Assembly: GCA_004297555.1 (NCBI GenBank)
Contig: SCSV01000286.1
Location: forward strand, 1-64,000
Length of the DNA: 64,000 nt
Origin: Salinibacterium sp.
Lineage (GTDB): Bacteria > Actinomycetota > Actinomycetes > Actinomycetales > Microbacteriaceae
Direction of reading: 5' to 3'
The notes below the pieces were generated by a model. The model was not told the DNA's origin, searched no databases, and was given only the letters and a program-made list of their open reading frames with translations. Below are positions 61,477 to 64,000 of the stretch, one piece after another (within the stretch, counting starts at the first letter, position 1; every line of letters starts with the position of its first letter). A program made the position numbers and the translations under genes.

Positions 61477-63852
61477 ATGGCCGCGGTCACGAACAACATC
61501 GAGTCGCACAATGCGCGGGGCATCGAGCGCTCGGACGTGGTGGTCGACAGTGGAAATCTCCACGGTCTCGGCGCGGCCGCGGTGAATCAGGCGTCGCTCG
61601 CGAAGAGCCACACCATGCTGACGAAGTTCGTCTGGTTCCGCTCGATGCTCGAACGCGAGCTGCAGCTGCAGAGCTACAAGCTGGTGAAGGAGGACGGCCT
61701 GTACCGGTTCGTCCTCACGCCTGGGCTGCGGAAGGAAGCCGTGCCGTGGCAGCGCTTCGCCGCCGAGCGGTACACGAAGGCGCTGCTCTGGGGAACGGAC
61801 AACGCGAAGATGCAGTGCCCCACGTTCGCGATTCCGGCCGGCGGCGTGATGGTCGGCGGCACGTGCCCCGGTGCGGACGCCGGTCAGACGGTCACGCCGG
61901 TGAACGCCCGCGTGGCGCGTCTCGAAGGCGCTGCAGACGGCTGGCACCTCCGCACCGAAGCACCGGGCACCGGCGTGAAGCCGCTGGTGAAGGAAGGGCT
62001 TGCCGTCTGCCAGAGCTGCGTGACCGCCGATGCGCTCGTTCTCGTCCGCAATCGCGGACTCGTCCCCATTGGAGAGCTGGTCAACGCCGGCATGGTGGAA
62101 GTGTGGAGCGGAAAGTCGTGGCAGAAGACGCATGCCGTGTTCAACGGCGTTCTGCCGACGTTCCTGGTGACACTGTCCGATGGGCGCACGATTCGCGCAA
62201 CTGGAGACCACAACTTCATTCTCGCTGACAACTCTCGCGTTCGGGCCGATGAGCTTCAAGAGGGAGAAGCACTCCCGTGGGAACTTCCGGAGCCCGATGC
62301 ATCGAACTTCGACGTGACGGGACGGCTGCCGCTCGTTCACCTTGAAGAGCAGCACTTCAACGAGAAGCGAGGCCAGCTCCCGACACAGTGGTCTCGTGAG
62401 TTGGGCCTCTGGCTCGGCTACATCATCGGGGACGGATGGTTCAACGGAAGCGTCAAGCATCCGACCATCGGCATTTGCGCGGCGGAGCAAGACCGCGGTG
62501 ACCTCGACCACATCAACGCATTTGTGTCGAGGTGGACAGGTTCGGAAGCCGAGGTGAACGTCAGTGAGGTCGAACGTTCGAATGACCTCGTCACGTGCGA
62601 GACGCCACAGTCGATGGCGAAGGTTTTCTGGCGTCAGAAGTCGGCTGTGGCACTCGCGTTGGGGCTTGGGCTCAAGAAAGCCAAGGCGGACACGAGAACG
62701 CCGGAGTCCATCTGGTCGGCGCCGATGGATGCGGTTTCGGGCTATCTCTCCGGCCTTTTCTCCACTGATGGGAGCGTCGGCTTTCGAGGGCACGGAGTTG
62801 AGATTTCGTTCGCTTCAGTTTCGCGCACGCTCGTCGATGAGGTTCGACAGCTGCTCATCATGTTCGGCATCAAGTCGAGCTTGACGAAGTACAAGAGCAA
62901 TGAGGAGCGCGGCTACCTTCCGTTATGGAAGGTCTCGCTGACTTGCCACGAGAGCATCATGCGCTTTCGGAAGCACGTCGGATTCTTCAATGAGCGCAAG
63001 TCGAAAAAGCTGGAAGCGTTCATCATCAGTCCGAAGTTCTCTCACCGTGAGCGCAAGACGAATGCGCACGTCGAGAGTGTCGTTCCTACCGGTAAACTCG
63101 AGCCAGTATTCGACCTCGTCAACGTCGGGCCTGAGCACCAGTTCACAGCCAACGGCATCAGCATTTCAAATTGCTACGCGACCGAGGGCTCGTTCAGCCG
63201 GTCGAGTGTTCAAACGGATGAACTCGTACGCTTCTGGTGGATTCGCTCGCAGCTGCAGAACAAGAACGAGGCGCTACTGGAGCAGGTCTTCGTCGACTCC
63301 ATTCTCTCGCTGCCGTTCAAGCACGACCGCCACGGCATCAAGCCCATCCGCCTGCACGACTCGGGTGACTTCTTCTCACAGAAGTACGCCGAGATGTGGC
63401 TGCGCGTTGCTGACGAGCTGGCGGTGCGGATGCCCGAGGTCGTCATCTGGGCTCCGACGCGCACGTGGGCACAGGGCGGGTGGACGGAGTTCTGGAACCA
63501 GCGGCTGCCGCGCTTGAAGAGCGTTCAGTTGGGAAGACGCCCCAACCTGATGGTGCGCCCCAGCGCGTACAACTTCGGAGACGCCGCGCCGGAAGCGATG
63601 GCGCAGGGGAACTCGCGCGGCTCGACGTCCCTCTACGCGGTGCACGCGCGCGTGCCGGCGGAGCTGAAGAACAGGACGGACGCCACGAAGGTCGGCCTCA
63701 CGCGAGGGCTCGAGCCACGCGCCGACTTCAACTGTCAGGTGTACGGAGCGGAGACGGCGTCGTGCACCGCTTCGCTCGCGCCGGATGGAAAGCGCGGCTG
63801 CCGCGCGTGCTGGGTTCACCCTGAGTTGAGGATTAATTATTCTGCTCACTAG
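61477..63852 (+). CDS. GP88-like (Gene product 88 family) protein, interrupted by an intein
   Basis: GTCPGAD...AVCQS|CYATEGSF...RLHDSGDFFSQKYAEMWLRVAD..WAPTRTW. Confidence 0.78.
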   Translation: MAAVTNNIESHNARGIERSDVVVDSGNLHGLGAAAVNQASLAKSHTMLTKFVWFRSMLERELQLQSYKLVKEDGLYRFVLTPGLRKEAVPWQRFAAERYTKALLWGTDNAKMQCPTFAIPAGGVMVGGTCPGADAGQTVTPVNARVARLEGAADGWHLRTEAPGTGVKPLVKEGLAVCQSCVTADALVLVRNRGLVPIGELVNAGMVEVWSGKSWQKTHAVFNGVLPTFLVTLSDGRTIRATGDHNFILADNSRVRADELQEGEALPWELPEPDASNFDVTGRLPLVHLEEQHFNEKRGQLPTQWSRELGLWLGYIIGDGWFNGSVKHPTIGICAAEQDRGDLDHINAFVSRWTGSEAEVNVSEVERSNDLVTCETPQSMAKVFWRQKSAVALALGLGLKKAKADTRTPESIWSAPMDAVSGYLSGLFSTDGSVGFRGHGVEISFASVSRTLVDEVRQLLIMFGIKSSLTKYKSNEERGYLPLWKVSLTCHESIMRFRKHVGFFNERKSKKLEAFIISPKFSHRERKTNAHVESVVPTGKLEPVFDLVNVGPEHQFTANGISISNCYATEGSFSRSSVQTDELVRFWWIRSQLQNKNEALLEQVFVDSILSLPFKHDRHGIKPIRLHDSGDFFSQKYAEMWLRVADELAVRMPEVVIWAPTRTWAQGGWTEFWNQRLPRLKSVQLGRRPNLMVRPSAYNFGDAAPEAMAQGNSRGSTSLYAVHARVPAELKNRTDATKVGLTRGLEPRADFNCQVYGAETASCTASLAPDGKRGCRACWVHPELRINYSAH
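62017..63171 (+). mobile_element. Intein with LAGLIDADG endonuclease in the GP88-like protein (385 aa)
   Basis: CVTADALVLVRNRGLVPIGELVNAG; ATGDHNFILA; LGYIIGDGWFNGS; YLSGLFSTDGSVG; ends HQFTANGISISN|C. Confidence 0.9.
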
Positions 63853-63882
63853 CGACGCAGCACGGGTGCTACGCTGGCCGCT

Positions 63883-64000
63883 ATGCTCAAGAAGCACGAA
63901 GACGTGTCGTGGGTCGACGCTGCTCGATTCTGGGAGCGCGTCGAAAAAACTGATGGATGTTGGCTGTGGAAGGGCAAAGGACGTCGTGGGTCATCAACTG
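63883..64000 (+). CDS. N-terminus of a probable HNH endonuclease, truncated by window end
   Basis: My translation: MLKKHEDVSWVDAARFWERVEKTDGCWLWKGKGRRGSST; FWxxVEK..GCWxW matches the HNH at 26440..26910. Confidence 0.6.
   Translation, partial: MLKKHEDVSWVDAARFWERVEKTDGCWLWKGKGRRGSST

Noticed and set aside
1-64000. tRNA genes and CRISPR arrays
   Set aside because: No convincing cloverleaf/T-arm context and no regularly spaced direct repeats seen; GTTCGA-like strings were inside coding sequence.

Overview
The window looks like one contiguous block of a large, GC-rich tailed-phage genome; the host cannot be identified from sequence alone. Both ends are open: a truncated epimerase at the left edge and a truncated HNH gene at the right edge. 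Leftward genes run from about 37.0 kb down to 8.9 kb and carry replication, recombination and nucleotide metabolism: a DUF3987-like ATPase, SNF2 helicase, PD-(D/E)XK nuclease, Sak4-like ATPase, UDG, DinG/XPD-type helicase, family A DNA polymerase, dNMP kinase, SLOG/DUF1273 protein, ThyX, HerA-like ATPase, Nudix and an HU-like protein. A glycosyltransferase/epimerase cluster fills 1-7.4 kb, after an M15-type endolysin candidate at 8.1-8.7 kb. Rightward genes from about 37.2 kb include an XRE regulator, mini 2OG-Fe(II) oxygenase, GroES, a second HerA-like ATPase, a membrane-anchored HExxH protein, RadC-like, transglutaminase-like and GP88-like genes. A leftward deoxysugar cassette (49.5-52.7 kb) and a holin candidate interrupt them. 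Main findings: (1) five inteins in essential-looking genes, each at an active-site or signature motif; (2) in the DNA polymerase intein, the homing endonuclease (HNH) is encoded out of frame, with its own Shine-Dalgarno and GTG, inside a stop-free host frame; (3) a recurring intergenic 19-bp palindrome TGTCAC-N7-GTKACA, mostly at operon heads and tandem at one locus, which looks like an undescribed operator or stoperator regulon; (4) an AT-rich dumbbell with perfect 24-bp arms at 35.76-35.84 kb; (5) an 18-bp inverted repeat around a 51-nt loop in a leader at 47.7 kb. No terminase, portal, major capsid, integrase, tRNA or CRISPR array was recognised. Domain calls come from reading motifs by eye; no database search was run.
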